Assembly: GCA_023264875.1 (NCBI GenBank)
Contig: JAHFUX010000003.1
Coordinates: 1 to 64,000, forward strand
DNA from: Nitrosarchaeum sp.
GTDB lineage: Archaea > Thermoproteota > Nitrososphaeria > Nitrososphaerales > Nitrosopumilaceae
Direction: 5' to 3'
Length of the DNA stretch: 64,000 nucleotides
Positions 1 to 8,536 of the stretch are shown piece by piece. Every line of letters starts with the position of its first letter. Position 1 is the stretch's first letter. The translations under genes were made by a program, and so were the position numbers. The notes beneath the pieces are model-generated. The model was given only the letters and a program-made list of their open reading frames with translations, had not been told where the DNA came from and did no database searches.

Positions 1-222
1 GTGGAGGAACTACATCTGGACAACCATCTGTGTCTTGAAATCCGTTAACTGTCTCATCTTGTGTAATACAGGAGTCTGAAGAATCTGGAATACCGTCACC
101 ATCTGTGTCAGTTGGTGGAACTATATCTGGACAACCATCTGTGTCTTGAAATCCGTTAACTGTCTCAGCTTGTGTAGGACAGGAGTCTGAAGAATCTGGA
201 ATACCGTCACCATCTGTGTCTG
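1..222. repeat. Two tandem 111-bp coding repeats
   Basis: Positions 1-111 and 112-222 are near-identical direct repeats with a period of 111 bp. They encode the 37-residue thrombospondin type 3 units. Only scattered base differences separate the copies, for example CCT/ATT at one codon, so the duplication is recent or kept similar by recombination. More copies probably lie beyond the left edge. Confidence 0.9.
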
Positions 223-304
223 GATCTTGAGCAAATACATTATTTGGCAATAAAATGAATAGTAAAATGAAACCGATTAAAAGTGACTTGGTATTGTTTT
301 TCAT
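1..304 (-). CDS. Secreted thrombospondin type 3 repeat protein, N-terminal part
   Basis: The reading frame starts with ATG and runs off the left edge of the window, so only about 101 residues are visible. A hydrophobic signal peptide (residues 1-25, ending NNVFA-QDP) is followed by calcium-binding thrombospondin type 3 repeats built on [15 protein letters not shown] and then DTDGCPD. Two repeats of 37 residues are seen, and each has paired Cys residues. Such repeats coordinate Ca2+ in secreted or cell-surface proteins. It lies beside two more secreted proteins, so a surface role is likely. Its partner and full length cannot be seen. Confidence 0.85.
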   Translation of the reverse strand, partial: MKNNTKSLLIGFILLFILLPNNVFAQDPDTDGDGIPDSSDSCPTQAETVNGFQDTDGCPDIVPPTDTDGDGIPDSSDSCITQDETVNGFQDTDGCPDVVPP

Positions 305-410
305 ATTTCTTTACCTATCTTGTGTTTATCTCAATTCCGATATAAAAAACGTTGAGATCATTTCATCCATATTTCGTGAATTTTAGATATTTGTAATAAA
401 AAGTTATGAG

Positions 411-1469
411 TTATTTTCTAGATTTCAAGTGTTTGTGAACTTTGAATCCAATTACAGCTGGTGCTGCAATATACATTCCCAAGTTTAATGTAATTACAGA
501 AATTCCCAATCCTAAGACTTCAGCTTCAGAACCATCATCAGCTAATGTCATAATCGAAAGTGTAGAAATCATAGGAGTGATAAAAGCTCTTACTGCCTCT
601 TGGAACATAGGATGCTCTCTTTCTAGATCAGCAATTGTAGGTGAGAATGAATAGTATAGTTGGTTAAATCCAGTCATAAAAGCCATACCAGATGTAGTAC
701 TCATTACAGTGTTATCTCTGATTTCTCTAAGGAATTGTACTTGAGGAGCCAATTCAGTGCCATATGCAGCAGTTGCAATTAGACATCCTGATTTTCCTTC
801 ACCTGTAGTTTTGACAACTTGACAAATACCATTTACCAATTCAGTTCCTTGACCACAAGTAGGTTCAGGTTCTGGTGTTGGTTCTGGTGTTGGTTCTGGT
901 GTTGGTTCTGGTGTTGGTTCTGGTTCTGGTTCGGATTCAGTAACACATTTTCCATTAATCAAAGTTTGACCAGATGGACATGTTAGTGGTGTTGTATCAC
1001 CACCAGAGATAATATCGCCAGAGCCACCAGTAAATTCAAACGTAATTGTAGATTTTAACCCAGAGAAATTAGCAAGAACGGTATAGTCACCAGGTGCTTT
1101 GAACTGTGGACCATCTGCTTTAAGACTTGTTTGAAAAGAGCCATCAGCATTAGGATGTACTTGAGCTATTGTGACAATATTATTATCTGGTGCTCGAACA
1201 ATAATTGCAACATCACCAGTACTAAGATTTTCAATATTATGTATCATGCCAGTAATAACAACTACACCACCTTGTCCATAGAGATCTTTATCAGTTTGTA
1301 AATTTAGATCATTTTTTGGAGGATCTACAGCATTAACACATTCATTATTTTGCCATACTTGATCAGATTCACAGTCTTCCGGACCTAAAGCATTGATAGT
1401 TCCAACAAAACTATAAGATAATAAAGAAATTACAAATAATGCTAGGAAAGCCCCACGCTTCATTTTCAT
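411..1469 (-). CDS. Secreted CFI-box protein with Pro-Glu linker
   Basis: This is a 352-residue exported protein. A signal peptide (about residues 1-27) precedes an Ig-like/CARDB-type beta domain (about 55-150). Two short Cys modules follow (CPSGQ..NGKC and CGQG..NGIC), separated by a (TPEP)n linker near residue 180-205. Next comes a motif CLIATAAYG-x-LAPQV-x-LR typical of the CFI-box C-terminal domain, and the protein ends in a hydrophobic helix and a basic tail (KVHKHLKSRK). This layout suggests anchoring of the C-terminus in the membrane with the beta domain outside. The Met three codons downstream is an alternative start. The biochemical role of the CFI-box is not known to me. Confidence 0.7.
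   Translation of the reverse strand: MKMKRGAFLALFVISLLSYSFVGTINALGPEDCESDQVWQNNECVNAVDPPKNDLNLQTDKDLYGQGGVVVITGMIHNIENLSTGDVAIIVRAPDNNIVTIAQVHPNADGSFQTSLKADGPQFKAPGDYTVLANFSGLKSTITFEFTGGSGDIISGGDTTPLTCPSGQTLINGKCVTESEPEPEPTPEPTPEPTPEPTPEPEPTCGQGTELVNGICQVVKTTGEGKSGCLIATAAYGTELAPQVQFLREIRDNTVMSTTSGMAFMTGFNQLYYSFSPTIADLEREHPMFQEAVRAFITPMISTLSIMTLADDGSEAEVLGLGISVITLNLGMYIAAPAVIGFKVHKHLKSRK
862..935. repeat. 12-bp tandem repeat encoding TPEP
   Basis: On the + strand the unit ggttctggtgtt is repeated about four times and flanked by shorter ggttct units. It encodes the Pro-Glu-rich spacer of the CFI-box protein. Such arrays are prone to change in copy number, so the linker length probably varies between strains. 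Confidence 0.85.
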
Positions 1470-1523
1470 TTTGAATCAGGTTTGAGGGTATTTATGTATT
1501 CAATGAAATAAAAATTGACCTGA

Positions 1524-4500
1524 TTATACTCGAATTATACCTTTTTTGACCAAGTATTGAAGTGATTTTATAAAGTCATCATCTGAGATTTGATCGCTAG
1601 ACCACCATCTTGCATTATTTTTGATCCAAGCAGGGATTACTCTTTCAGATATTGAATTTTCTTTTGTAGATATAATAATTCTGTCTTTAATCATCTGCTC
1701 CAATCCATCAATAAATTCAGAATCAGAGATAGAGGTAGAAGACCATCGTCTTGCATTGTCTTTAACCCAATCAGGAATATTTTGAGTAGAAACAGTAAAT
1801 GAAACTAGTCCAACATTAGTGTCATCATAAGATAATTGAATTTTATAAACACCTGGTAGAGAATTTTCATTTATTAAAAATGCTGCACGATAACTACCGC
1901 TATTAGTTATAAGTGCAGCAAAATTTTTAACAACACCATCAGGATGCGTTAAAGTTATAGCTAAAGGAATACCCCTTTTATGATTAGCAATACTACCAGA
2001 TAGAATTATTTCTTCAGAGTTGCCCGATGATGGAATTGTAATTTTATTTGTGCTTAGTTGTGGGGAATTTGAAAATTGTGTAGTATATTTATCTCGTAAC
2101 AAACTGAATATGTTCGAATTTCCAGAGACATCTCTAGAGTCATGATATTTTGCATCAAGACTGCCTCCAGCAGTAGAAATTAATTTTGTTCCAGATTGGT
2201 TACAAATCTGGGAAGGCATTTTGAATGTCCCTTCAAACACACCAGTGCTTGGTCCAGTCTCAACTAAAGTAAAACCTGTAGAAGCTAAACCACCATACTC
2301 AATTCCATTTACAGTACATCGTTTATAACGAATATCTTTAATTAAAATCTCCAACAAAATATTTCCATCTTTACCAACAGTATCTACATTTGAAGAAGTG
2401 GGATCATTGTTTACCAGATATATATCAACATTGTCACTTTTCAAATTAAGATCTGAATCTTTGAGAGTAAATGTTACAGGTTGACCAAATCTATAGGTAG
2501 ATGAACTAGTAGATACAACACCTGAATTAGTAGTAATGTCAGATTTAGTAGAAGTTGTTGTGATTACTCCAACGTTATCTAAATCAGAATAAGAAATAGA
2601 AATTCCTTTTTCATCAATTAATCTATTAGTTACAATGAATTTAATTTCATTATCTATTGTTCTTATTGTTTCAATGAAATTAGGATCTAAAATATTGAGT
2701 TGATTGGTTACAGCATATTCAAGAGAACCAACAAAGTTTGATGAGTTATCATTTGTCTCTTCTAATTCAAATCGATAAATGGCGTTGTTGATATCATTGT
2801 CGTTATCAAGTCCAAATGAAAATAAATCAAAAACAATTGGTTGATTATTTGTTTCAGTAGAAATATTTCCTACTCCAGAATTGTTATTAGATGAATCAAA
2901 ATTTATCACAACATATACAGTTCCACTTCTGCTAGATATTGCCTGAATATCGGAATCATCCAGTTGAATTAATCCATGTGAAGAAGATAAATCTCCAGAA
3001 TCAATTATAGTAATAGGTAAAGAACCTAAAGTGGTAAATGAAAGAGTAATTGAAGTATCTGTAAAATCAGTAATTCCAAAATCATTCGTAAAAGATCTGA
3101 GATCATAGTTTAACCAATTGGTCCCATTAGTATTTGAAAGAGAAGTGTTTATGAGAGTAGATCGTAAGTCAGATGCTGAAACTCCGAGATTCAATGATAT
3201 TTGCTCAAAGGGAGAAATGGCTACATTTGATGTATCAATAAATAATCTTGCAGAATTTTTGTCAGGTATAGAGGAATTTGAGGTATCACCGCCAACTAAT
3301 GTTGTGGATGATGAATGAAATTGCACATCATTTGCATTTCCAAGAGTAATTGGATTTCCAATCTCAAGTGTAGGTATAAGAGATGTGTCTCTGAAGACAT
3401 CCAAATCATCTTTAATTCCTGAATTGATGTTTTGATCAGGATCAAGAAGAGATACAGGGAATTTTGTTCCAGGTTTTAATGACTTGGACCCACCACCAAC
3501 AGTCAAGATAGGCTCATTTATTGAAACAGAAGATGTTGAGGAACCGGTAAGAACAGAGACAGATTTTTGATTATATTCTATTTGTCCAGTTTGACCTCTT
3601 GGAGCATCATCGAGAATTGCAATTATAGATTCATCATTATCATCAGCGCTATCAAATATTCCAGAGTTTGGACCACTCTCTACTAAAGTGACAATGTGTG
3701 AAAATGGGTTTCCAGGTATTGCATCATCAACAGAAGTATCAGGTTGCTCATCATTTGAATTTAATTCCATAATATTTCCTAGGGTGATTGAAAGTTGTCC
3801 ATTATCTTGAAAACCCAAATTAGAAAGATACGGAATCAAATTTACTAATCCTGCATTGCCGTTAGCAGAATTAGAACCAGAATCATCATATGCCTGATAA
3901 AAAGTGGCAATTGTGGAATTAATGTTGAATGTCCATGAATCTTCATCAGTTGGATCTTGATTTAATTGAAAATCATTTACAGTTAGAAAAACTTCTGAAT
4001 TCTGTGGATACAGATTTCTATCTATGTTCAGAGAAATATTTGCACTATCATCATATTCAAGAACAACATTTTGTGGATTTCCTCCAGCATTATATTGAAT
4101 TGTCACATCATCAAAAGAAAAGAGCTGGATTAATGGCCAGGCATCTGAGTCTAGCCCAATTTGTCCAGAGGGGATATTTGGATTAGTGTTAATTGATTTG
4201 GCATTTCTTACAACATTATTGAGATTGGTAGAACTTGTGGGTATTCCAGTGCATTGATTAAATGAAGCAGCACCATTTGTAAAACCAGATATACCATTAT
4301 TTCTTGGAACAGCAAAACCATCAGTTTCAGAAAGAGAGATTCCAAAAACAGAGGATGCAGTATCTCTACTACAAAAAACACCAAAGTCTAAACCTTTACC
4401 AGAGGTAGCAGATTGTGTAGAATCCGCTATTTTTGCTTTGTCGATATTTGCAAAATATGCATACCAATTACCATCAGTAGATTGAACCATTCGTAAAGAT

Positions 4501-4730
4501 TTACCATTAAGCGTAACATCAGGTTCACCTTTTCCTTCATCTGTATCGTGAAGATTTGAATCACGAATTACAACTTCAACTACCATAGAACCAGAAAAAC
4601 TATTGTCAAATAGGGAATTTTCAGCCGAAACAAACAGATTTGGGTTACTGGCAGCTTCCACCTGTATAATTGGGATTAAGAACATAGAAGAGATAATGGT
4701 AAGTAAAATGATTGATTTTCTGCGTAACAC
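1524..4730 (-). CDS. S-layer-like surface protein with two C-terminal WIKNNAR-type repeats
   Basis: This is a 1068-residue exported protein with a GTG start and a signal peptide (about 1-27, ending VEA-AS). The start of the mature protein (SNPNLFVSAENS, then DTDEGKGEPDV) resembles what I recall of the Nitrosopumilus S-layer protein family. The body is Ser/Thr/Asn-rich beta structure with recurring phrases of the form SGIFDSADDN and STGVFEGTF, as in S-layer and adhesin repeats. It is shorter than the main S-layer proteins I know of, so it may be a paralogue or minor surface component. The C-terminus carries two copies of a 37-residue motif (about 985-1021 and 1032-1068), IP-x-W-(V/I)-K-(D/N)-NAR-x-WSS. 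This module is common in exported thaumarchaeal proteins and its function is unknown. Confidence 0.75.
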   Translation of the reverse strand: MLRRKSIILLTIISSMFLIPIIQVEAASNPNLFVSAENSLFDNSFSGSMVVEVVIRDSNLHDTDEGKGEPDVTLNGKSLRMVQSTDGNWYAYFANIDKAKIADSTQSATSGKGLDFGVFCSRDTASSVFGISLSETDGFAVPRNNGISGFTNGAASFNQCTGIPTSSTNLNNVVRNAKSINTNPNIPSGQIGLDSDAWPLIQLFSFDDVTIQYNAGGNPQNVVLEYDDSANISLNIDRNLYPQNSEVFLTVNDFQLNQDPTDEDSWTFNINSTIATFYQAYDDSGSNSANGNAGLVNLIPYLSNLGFQDNGQLSITLGNIMELNSNDEQPDTSVDDAIPGNPFSHIVTLVESGPNSGIFDSADDNDESIIAILDDAPRGQTGQIEYNQKSVSVLTGSSTSSVSINEPILTVGGGSKSLKPGTKFPVSLLDPDQNINSGIKDDLDVFRDTSLIPTLEIGNPITLGNANDVQFHSSSTTLVGGDTSNSSIPDKNSARLFIDTSNVAISPFEQISLNLGVSASDLRSTLINTSLSNTNGTNWLNYDLRSFTNDFGITDFTDTSITLSFTTLGSLPITIIDSGDLSSSHGLIQLDDSDIQAISSRSGTVYVVINFDSSNNNSGVGNISTETNNQPIVFDLFSFGLDNDNDINNAIYRFELEETNDNSSNFVGSLEYAVTNQLNILDPNFIETIRTIDNEIKFIVTNRLIDEKGISISYSDLDNVGVITTTSTKSDITTNSGVVSTSSSTYRFGQPVTFTLKDSDLNLKSDNVDIYLVNNDPTSSNVDTVGKDGNILLEILIKDIRYKRCTVNGIEYGGLASTGFTLVETGPSTGVFEGTFKMPSQICNQSGTKLISTAGGSLDAKYHDSRDVSGNSNIFSLLRDKYTTQFSNSPQLSTNKITIPSSGNSEEIILSGSIANHKRGIPLAITLTHPDGVVKNFAALITNSGSYRAAFLINENSLPGVYKIQLSYDDTNVGLVSFTVSTQNIPDWVKDNARRWSSTSISDSEFIDGLEQMIKDRIIISTKENSISERVIPAWIKNNARWWSSDQISDDDFIKSLQYLVKKGIIRV

Positions 4731-4824
4731 AACAAAAAATATTACTTATCACAAATAATCTTGTCGCATGAATTATCTTCAGAATACTTGTAATACATGA
4801 GAGTAATTACTAAAACAGATAGAA

Positions 4825-6177
4825 ATGTTCATTCAGAGAACAAAGGTTTTACAGATTTCACTATTAGCCATATTTTCCGCATTTATTGTGGAATTAGTTT
4901 TTGGTTTAATTTCTAACAGTCTAGGTCTGATTACAGATAGTGTTCATGCGTTGCTGGACAGTGTTGTTACAGCAATACTGCTTTTGGCAGCTAGAATGGC
5001 AATCAAACCTCCAGATGAAGAACATACCTATGGTCATGGAAAAATTGAATCACTTGGAGGAATGATTGGTGGAATTGCGATTTTTCTAATAGCAGGATTT
5101 TTCATTTATGAATCAATTCAGAGATTACAAAGTCCTCTACCTAGTACATTGCCAGGGGTTTTTGCAATTATTGGTGGGCTATACACAATAGGAATAGATA
5201 TTTTTAGAATAATTCTTCTTCGAAAATCAATTAAAAAAATTGGAGGCACAACTCTCAAAGCTGATTTTTATCATGCGTTTATGGATCTTGGTTCAACAAT
5301 AGTTGCAATTGTAGGAATTGTGTTAGTATCATACGGATTCTATAATGGAGACTTTGTTGCAGCATTAATTCTAGGAGTAGTTTTAGCAATTCTCAGTTTA
5401 AAATTAATTCACAAGACAGCGCTAGAGCTTACAGATATCATATCACCAGAACTTGTAAGAAAAGTAAAAGAAATTGTTGTAAATACAGAAGGAGTAATAG
5501 GAGTTGAAGCAATTCTAATGAGAAGATCAGGGGACACAATATTTGCAGATGTCACAATATCATTAAGAGGAGATACCAGTTTTGATAGAGCACATGAAAT
5601 TAGCAGTATGGTTGAAAACAATATTAAAAATAAAATGTCAAATGCAGTAATCACCATTCATTTTGAACCAGATTGGAAGAATGTCCCTCTAGATGCAAAG
5701 ATTAACGATATTGCAAAAAGTGTAGACGGGGTCAAGGGAGTTCACAATATAATATCTCATAAAACCAAAGGAAAGACATATTCAAATCTACATGTAATGG
5801 TGGATAGAGAAATCAACCTATATTCTGCACATAAAATATCAGAGGTAATAGAACAAAAAATTCAAGAAAACATACCTGAAATAGAACATGTAACTATTCA
5901 TCTAGAACCATTTCTTACGGTTCCAATAAATTTAAACATAGAAGATAAGATCACTGAAGAAAAAATAAGAGGAATTTTAAAAAAATACACAGCAATAAAA
6001 AAAATAGGCCGCATAGTTTCTCTAAATTTTGAAAATATTCTTAAAATTGACATAGATTGTTCATTTGACAAGGAATCATCTATTGAAAAAGTCCACGACT
6101 TAACATCAGAAATCGAACATGTAATAAGAACTCAGATCAAAAATGCAGTAATTACAATACATCCTGAACCTATTTGA
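4825..6177 (+). CDS. Cation diffusion facilitator (CDF) exporter with three C-terminal domains
   Basis: This is a 450-residue metal/proton antiporter. The membrane part (about 1-205) has the family motif HTYGHGKIES between TM2 and TM3. Metal-site patterns HALLD in TM2 and HAFMD in TM5 are the HxxxD pair of zinc-type CDF proteins. Instead of one cytoplasmic dimerisation domain, three consecutive copies follow (about 205-290, 291-370 and 371-450). Each ends in the same type of strand (VITIHFEP, VTIHLEPF, VITIHPEP). The likely substrate is Zn2+ or another divalent metal exported from the cytoplasm. It is divergent from the surface-protein gene and convergent with the ZIP importer. The third copy is the most degenerate. 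Confidence 0.88.
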   Translation: MFIQRTKVLQISLLAIFSAFIVELVFGLISNSLGLITDSVHALLDSVVTAILLLAARMAIKPPDEEHTYGHGKIESLGGMIGGIAIFLIAGFFIYESIQRLQSPLPSTLPGVFAIIGGLYTIGIDIFRIILLRKSIKKIGGTTLKADFYHAFMDLGSTIVAIVGIVLVSYGFYNGDFVAALILGVVLAILSLKLIHKTALELTDIISPELVRKVKEIVVNTEGVIGVEAILMRRSGDTIFADVTISLRGDTSFDRAHEISSMVENNIKNKMSNAVITIHFEPDWKNVPLDAKINDIAKSVDGVKGVHNIISHKTKGKTYSNLHVMVDREINLYSAHKISEVIEQKIQENIPEIEHVTIHLEPFLTVPINLNIEDKITEEKIRGILKKYTAIKKIGRIVSLNFENILKIDIDCSFDKESSIEKVHDLTSEIEHVIRTQIKNAVITIHPEPI

Positions 6178-6181
6178 AAAA

Positions 6182-7357
6182 TCAAACCAAGATACTTGTA
6201 AGATACATGATAAGCATTCCAACTCCAATTCCAGATACAATTGATGCCTGTACTAGTTTTTGTTCACTTTGGTAAAGCCATTTCAAAATTACCAGTGCAA
6301 CTTGGAAAATTGCTCCTGCACCTATTGACAAGAATACTATTGCAGTATAGGGAGAATAGAAAAATCCTCCAATCCAAGTACCCAAGATAGCAGGAGAACC
6401 TGCAATTAGACCCAAAATAATTATTTTTGATATAGGGGATTTTGTTTTGGCAAGTGGTGATGCAATGGCAATGCCCTCAGTCGTATTATGGAGTGCAAAT
6501 CCGACAATCAGAAAAGTGCTTAAAGCTACTTGGCCTAAACCGATCGCTGCTCCAATAGCTAGTCCCTCACCCAAATTATGCAGTCCTATTCCAATTGCAA
6601 TCATCAATCCAATAGCAAGTGGTTTGGAAGATGCTGTAAGATTAGTTCTTGAAGTTAGTTTTTCAGCAGAATAGTACAGTCCAAGAAATGACAATAAGGT
6701 AATAGTTATGATGAGTAATTCTCCATTGAAATTAGTAGAGAAATTCTCTTTTGAAACCTCAAATCCTTCGAGCATTGCATCAATACCTAGAAAAACTAAT
6801 AGACCGATGGTTAATGCTAGAAAAAAATTGTATTTATTTTTCCCAATTCTTTTGATAAATGGTAACCATAACAATCCAATCATTACAGGAATAATTCCCA
6901 CATAGGTTCCAATAATAGCAAAAAACCCAGCTAATTTGTAGTCAGATTTGATTGCAGGAGTTGCCGCTTCAATAAATTTATCAAATCTCACACCATCATC
7001 AAGAGTAATTCCAATTGTATATGGTTCTGCTTCATTCCAAGAAAAAGGAATTCTGACTAGTGCAGTTTCAAATCGCTCTAGAGATTTATCAGGCTCTATT
7101 GCAGCAGATTGAATTCGATCATTAACATCTGCCATTGCTATTTTCACAGGAATTGGACCGGTGTTGCGAACTGTAACATGTATTTCAGAATCAACAAATT
7201 CAATTTTTTCTATAGTTATTTCTGGTAAAGATACTCCAAATTCAAGCAAATCAGAACTAGGACCAATTAAATATAATATCATAATAACAAGAAAACCAAA
7301 TGGGATTATTCCACTTGCAATGGTTTTTACCTTTGAGTAGTTTTTCTTAATTTTCAT
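6182..7357 (-). CDS. ZIP-family metal transporter with extracytoplasmic N-terminal domain
   Basis: This is a 391-residue membrane protein. One N-terminal TM helix (about 18-36) is followed by a soluble beta domain of about 100 residues (VTVRNTGPIPVKIAMADV), probably outside the membrane. The ZIP core of about seven helices comes next. Both metal-binding helices are intact: GLHNLGEGLAIG and ALHNTTEGIAIA carry the HNxxEG signature. It would import a divalent metal such as Zn2+, Fe2+ or Mn2+. Its start overlaps the end of the multicopper oxidase gene by 11 bases on the same strand, so the two are probably co-transcribed and may act on the same metal. The extra N-terminal domain is not part of ordinary ZIP proteins. 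Confidence 0.85.
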   Translation of the reverse strand: MKIKKNYSKVKTIASGIIPFGFLVIMILYLIGPSSDLLEFGVSLPEITIEKIEFVDSEIHVTVRNTGPIPVKIAMADVNDRIQSAAIEPDKSLERFETALVRIPFSWNEAEPYTIGITLDDGVRFDKFIEAATPAIKSDYKLAGFFAIIGTYVGIIPVMIGLLWLPFIKRIGKNKYNFFLALTIGLLVFLGIDAMLEGFEVSKENFSTNFNGELLIITITLLSFLGLYYSAEKLTSRTNLTASSKPLAIGLMIAIGIGLHNLGEGLAIGAAIGLGQVALSTFLIVGFALHNTTEGIAIASPLAKTKSPISKIIILGLIAGSPAILGTWIGGFFYSPYTAIVFLSIGAGAIFQVALVILKWLYQSEQKLVQASIVSGIGVGMLIMYLTSILV

Positions 7358-8399
7358 AATCTATTCCTGTTTGTGATTTTTGATCTGGGTTATCATTTAC
7401 TAGAAATATTCCAACCCATCCTTTTTCTGAAAATTCTACCTTATGTGCATGAAATAGATATTTTCCGGGATAATCATATTTGAATTCCATGATACCTCTT
7501 TCAGTTTGGGATAGTGTTATCATATCAGTATATGTGGAAGGAACAGTACTAGTACCTGTAGGATAGTAGTTGTACAGATTTCCATGTAGGTGGAAATTAT
7601 TTATTGGATCAAATTCCACCATATTTACAACATAGATGCGAATTAGCTCATTTGTTTTAATTTGGATTGGATGATGTTGGTAATAAAATGGAATTGAATT
7701 AGCAGCATAGAAATTATTTTCAGTATCAAAATCAGTATCAAATCCATTTAGAACCATAACCATTTCATCAGCTGACGGTCTTCCTTCTTTTGGATCTACT
7801 ATGTAAACACCATAAAGACCATGTGAAATATGTTCTTCAAGTGGCATAACATGACAGTGATATGGATGAACTCCCACAGGACCAGCTTCAAATTCATAAG
7901 TAAATTGTCCGCCACCAGGACCCACAGCTTCAAACACACCATCCATCTCAGCTGGATGAATTCCATGAAAATGCATTGTGTGGGATTTTGAGCCATTGTT
8001 GATGAAATGAATTCGAACTAAATCACCTTCAGTTGCACGAATTGTAGGACCAGGGACAGTTCCATTAAAAGTCCAAACATTGTAAAAAACACCAGGCGAT
8101 ATTTCTTGTATTTTATCATCTTCTGCAATTATTGTAAATTCTCTAATTGTTTGACCATTTAATTCAGAGATCCTTCCATAATTAAAATCTCGAAGATATT
8201 TGCCCGGATCGAATTCAACTGTTGAAGCAGTATAAAGTGGATCTAAAACATCTCCAGATGTTTGAATTACTTGACCTGAATGAGTAACAAACACTTTTGG
8301 TTCTAATTGAGCTTCGGAAAATACCGAAAAAACAATAATTGTTGAGACACCAATAATTGCAGATAGCATCAACATAGTAGTTGATCGATTAAGTTTCAA
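7347..8399 (-). CDS. Two-domain multicopper oxidase, type 1 copper in domain 1
   Basis: This is a 350-residue exported oxidase with a TTG start and an N-terminal hydrophobic signal/anchor (about 9-30). It has two cupredoxin domains. All four HxH motifs of a trinuclear copper centre are present: HFH (about 142), HCH (about 181), HLH (about 270) and HAH (about 317). Domain 1 also has Cys within HCH, then His and Leu in HISHGL, giving a type 1 site with non-coordinating Leu as axial residue. In domain 2 the Cys is replaced by Ala, so there is one blue copper per subunit. A trimer is expected. Substrates could be Cu(I), Fe(II), Mn(II) or an organic donor. The pairing with a ZIP importer favours metal oxidation, and this is inference. 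A nitrite-reductase role is less likely because of the HCH motif. Confidence 0.85.
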   Translation of the reverse strand: MKLNRSTTMLMLSAIIGVSTIIVFSVFSEAQLEPKVFVTHSGQVIQTSGDVLDPLYTASTVEFDPGKYLRDFNYGRISELNGQTIREFTIIAEDDKIQEISPGVFYNVWTFNGTVPGPTIRATEGDLVRIHFINNGSKSHTMHFHGIHPAEMDGVFEAVGPGGGQFTYEFEAGPVGVHPYHCHVMPLEEHISHGLYGVYIVDPKEGRPSADEMVMVLNGFDTDFDTENNFYAANSIPFYYQHHPIQIKTNELIRIYVVNMVEFDPINNFHLHGNLYNYYPTGTSTVPSTYTDMITLSQTERGIMEFKYDYPGKYLFHAHKVEFSEKGWVGIFLVNDNPDQKSQTGIDYEN

Positions 8400-8420
8400 G
8401 GATAATCAATAAATGTAATT

Positions 8421-8434
8421 TGTTTATTTAAAAG
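8421..8434 (-). promoter_or_regulatory. TATA-like element of the multicopper oxidase-ZIP operon
   Basis: Read on the minus strand this is CTTTTAAATAAACA, a good archaeal TATA/BRE sequence centred about 27 bases before the TTG start. The message should have almost no leader. The 22-bp palindrome abuts its upstream (BRE) side. Confidence 0.6.
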
Positions 8435-8452
8435 TTAGCCTAGGCTAACTTT
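8431..8452. promoter_or_regulatory. Perfect 22-bp palindrome, DtxR-box-like operator
   Basis: The sequence AAAGTTAGCCT/AGGCTAACTTT is its own reverse complement over 22 bases with no spacer. It shares the TTAG(G/C)CTAA core with the known DtxR/IdeR box (TTAGGTTAGSCTAACCTAA). It overlaps the BRE/TATA region of the oxidase promoter, where a bound repressor would block TBP/TFB. Assignment to a DtxR-family regulator is inference. Confidence 0.65.
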
Positions 8453-8468
8453 TTTAGCCTAATCTAAA
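8453..8468. promoter_or_regulatory. Second DtxR-box-like element
   Basis: The sequence TTTAGCCTAATCTAAA has TTTAG/CTAAA ends in inverted order. Its inner 14 bases match the right part of the DtxR box (TTAGCCTAACCTAA) at all but one position. It starts one base after the perfect palindrome, so two regulator dimers could bind side by side. Confidence 0.5.
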
Positions 8469-8502
8469 TTTATGAAGTAAAATGAATTCTATAGATTAAA
8501 AA

Positions 8503-8517
8503 TTAGGTTTAAACTAA
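8503..8517. promoter_or_regulatory. Third operator-like palindrome overlapping the rightward TATA box
   Basis: TTAGGTTTAAACTAA is an inverted repeat with one mismatch. It contains TTTAAA about 25 bases before the ATG of the rightward membrane-protein gene, so this TATA box sits inside the palindrome. With the other two elements it would let one metal-responsive regulator control both divergent transcripts. Confidence 0.5.
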
Positions 8518-8536
8518 AGAATATCACAAATAGACT

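Noticed and set aside
1-222. Tandem repeats considered as a CRISPR array
   Set aside because: The repeats are contiguous, 111 bp long, in frame, and encode calcium-binding motifs. There are no spacers.
7347-8399. Copper-containing nitrite reductase (NirK)
   Set aside because: The HCH motif with a third HxH pair in each domain matches a trinuclear multicopper oxidase. NirK has a different spacing after the Cys and a Met axial ligand.
8431-8452. Perfect palindrome read as a transcription terminator hairpin
   Set aside because: It has no loop bases, lies upstream of both divergent genes rather than downstream, and sits at the TATA/BRE region. An operator explains it better.
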